Shown: one piece after another, positions 63,100 through 64,000 of the stretch
Layout of the letters: every line of letters starts with the position of its first letter
How positions within the stretch are numbered: position 1 is the first letter of the stretch
DNA from: Marinirhabdus sp963793275
GTDB taxonomy: Bacteria > Bacteroidota > Bacteroidia > Flavobacteriales > Flavobacteriaceae
Length of the DNA stretch: 64,000 bases
Assembly: GCA_963793275.1 (NCBI GenBank)
Contig: CAWBZL010000003.1
Span: 124,001-188,000 of the forward strand
Direction: 5' to 3'
The notes under the pieces: model-generated
Database searches by the model: none
What the model was told of the DNA's origin: nothing
Seen by the model: only the letters and a program-made list of their open reading frames with translations
Position numbers and translations under genes: made by a program

Positions 63100-64000
63100 A
63101 TGAAATTTATTGAGAACTTAAAAAATGTCTGGAGAATAGAGGAGCTTCGTAACCGTATTATGGTTACTCTTGGTTTACTACTGGTATACCGTTTTGGTGC
63201 ACAAGTAGTGTTACCTGGGATAGATGCTTCGAAATTAGGCGGATTTGCTGGCAACTTTGACGGCGGGATTGGTGGATTATTAAATGCCTTTACTGGAGGT
63301 GCATTTGCAAATGCTTCAGTTTTTGCATTGGGTATTATGCCATATATTTCTGCTTCCATTGTAGTTCAGTTAATGCAAATTGCAGTTCCGTATCTTCAGA
63401 AATTACAGAAAGAAGGAGAAAGTGGTAGAAAAAAAATCACGCAAATTACCCGTTGGTTAACTATTGGTATTTGTTTGGTTCAAGCTCCTAGTTACTTGTT
63501 CGGTTTAGAGGCTCTTGGAGTACCAGCCGATGCATTCATATTAGGTAAAGATCTAATGTTCTATGTTTCTTCAACCATTATATTGGTAACGGGCTGTATC
63601 TTTGCGATGTGGCTTGGTGAGAAAATTACAGATAAAGGTATTGGTAACGGTATCTCTATCTTAATTATGGTAGGTATTATTGCAACATTACCACAATCTT
63701 TTGCACAGGAACTTGCTTCAAGTAGCATAATGTTCGTGTTGATAGAGTTGGTAATATGGTTTGTAATCATTCTACTATGTGTTATGCTTGTTATGGCGGT
63801 TCGAAAGATTCCTGTTCAATATGCAAGACGTACAGCTAGCGGTGATTATGAGAAAAATGTATTTGGTGCACGACAGTTCATTCCTTTAAAGTTGAATGCG
63901 TCTGGAGTTATGCCAATTATCTTTGCACAGGCATTGATGTTTGTTCCAACAGCATTGGCAAACTTAGGGTCTATTAAAGATACCGAATGGGGACAAAGTA
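63100..64000 (+). CDS. secY: Protein translocase subunit SecY, 3' end outside the window
   Basis: The first 300 residues of the Sec channel. MKFIENLKNVWRIEELRNRI leads into helix 1 and the plug region (GGIGGLLNAFTGGAFANASVFALGIMPYISASIV). Helices 2-6 follow up to the right edge. It starts 13 bases after rplO; the frame is still open at 64000, with roughly 150 residues missing. Confidence 0.97.
   Translation, partial: MKFIENLKNVWRIEELRNRIMVTLGLLLVYRFGAQVVLPGIDASKLGGFAGNFDGGIGGLLNAFTGGAFANASVFALGIMPYISASIVVQLMQIAVPYLQKLQKEGESGRKKITQITRWLTIGICLVQAPSYLFGLEALGVPADAFILGKDLMFYVSSTIILVTGCIFAMWLGEKITDKGIGNGISILIMVGIIATLPQSFAQELASSSIMFVLIELVIWFVIILLCVMLVMAVRKIPVQYARRTASGDYEKNVFGARQFIPLKLNASGVMPIIFAQALMFVPTALANLGSIKDTEWGQS

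Overview
The window is a chromosomal segment of a member of the Bacteroidota, most likely family Flavobacteriaceae. The evidence is AT-rich DNA, promoters of the Bacteroidota type (TAnnTTTG near -7, sometimes TTTG near -33), no Shine-Dalgarno sequences, type IX secretion (T9SS) C-terminal sorting domains, a SusC/SusD pair, a Na+-pumping NADH:quinone reductase operon and a split methionine synthase. I see no phage, insertion sequence, CRISPR array, tRNA or rRNA.

Left part (1-7.3 kb): the end of a fatty acid desaturase, an aspartate aminotransferase, a secreted thioredoxin-fold T9SS cargo protein, purT, a group II PLP decarboxylase and a T9SS plug-family protein. From 7.4 to 13.7 kb lies nqrABCDEF, with its own promoter and terminator. 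It is followed by a 1604-residue secreted M36 (fungalysin) metallopeptidase with a T9SS sorting domain.

Methionine/SAM region (18.7-30.4 kb): metK is preceded by what looks like a SAM-II riboswitch. A trans-sulfuration enzyme, homoserine dehydrogenase, OsmC protein and Rrf2 regulator form an operon behind a SAM-I riboswitch. A second SAM-I riboswitch precedes the homocysteine-binding half of metH, which is followed by a serine/threonine dehydratase-like gene, the folate/B12 half of metH, and metF. Three SAM sensors of two unrelated classes thus control neighbouring transcription units of one pathway. metF runs directly into a tandemly duplicated two-gene cassette (PagL-like acyloxyacyl hydrolase plus DUF2807 lipoprotein, twice).

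Middle (34-50.6 kb): a frameshifted DUF1569 gene, radC, a degenerate polysaccharide-deacetylase-like gene, a YjjG-like phosphatase, three envelope proteins, rarA, a rhomboid protease, rlmB, a SusC/SusD/lipoprotein operon and an Omp85-family protein.

Right end (50.6-64 kb): the str-S10-spc ribosomal protein cluster from rpsL to secY, which runs off the window. It includes rpmD (59 codons). rplC carries a one-base frameshift that is probably a sequence error. Short structured intergenic regions lie before rplC and before rpsH.

The most notable observations are the SAM-II candidate on metK with a nine-base alternative pairing downstream, the co-existence of SAM-I and SAM-II, the PLP enzyme placed between the two metH halves, and the duplicated acyloxyacyl hydrolase/DUF2807 cassette. 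I found nothing that resembles a new defence or mobile system.
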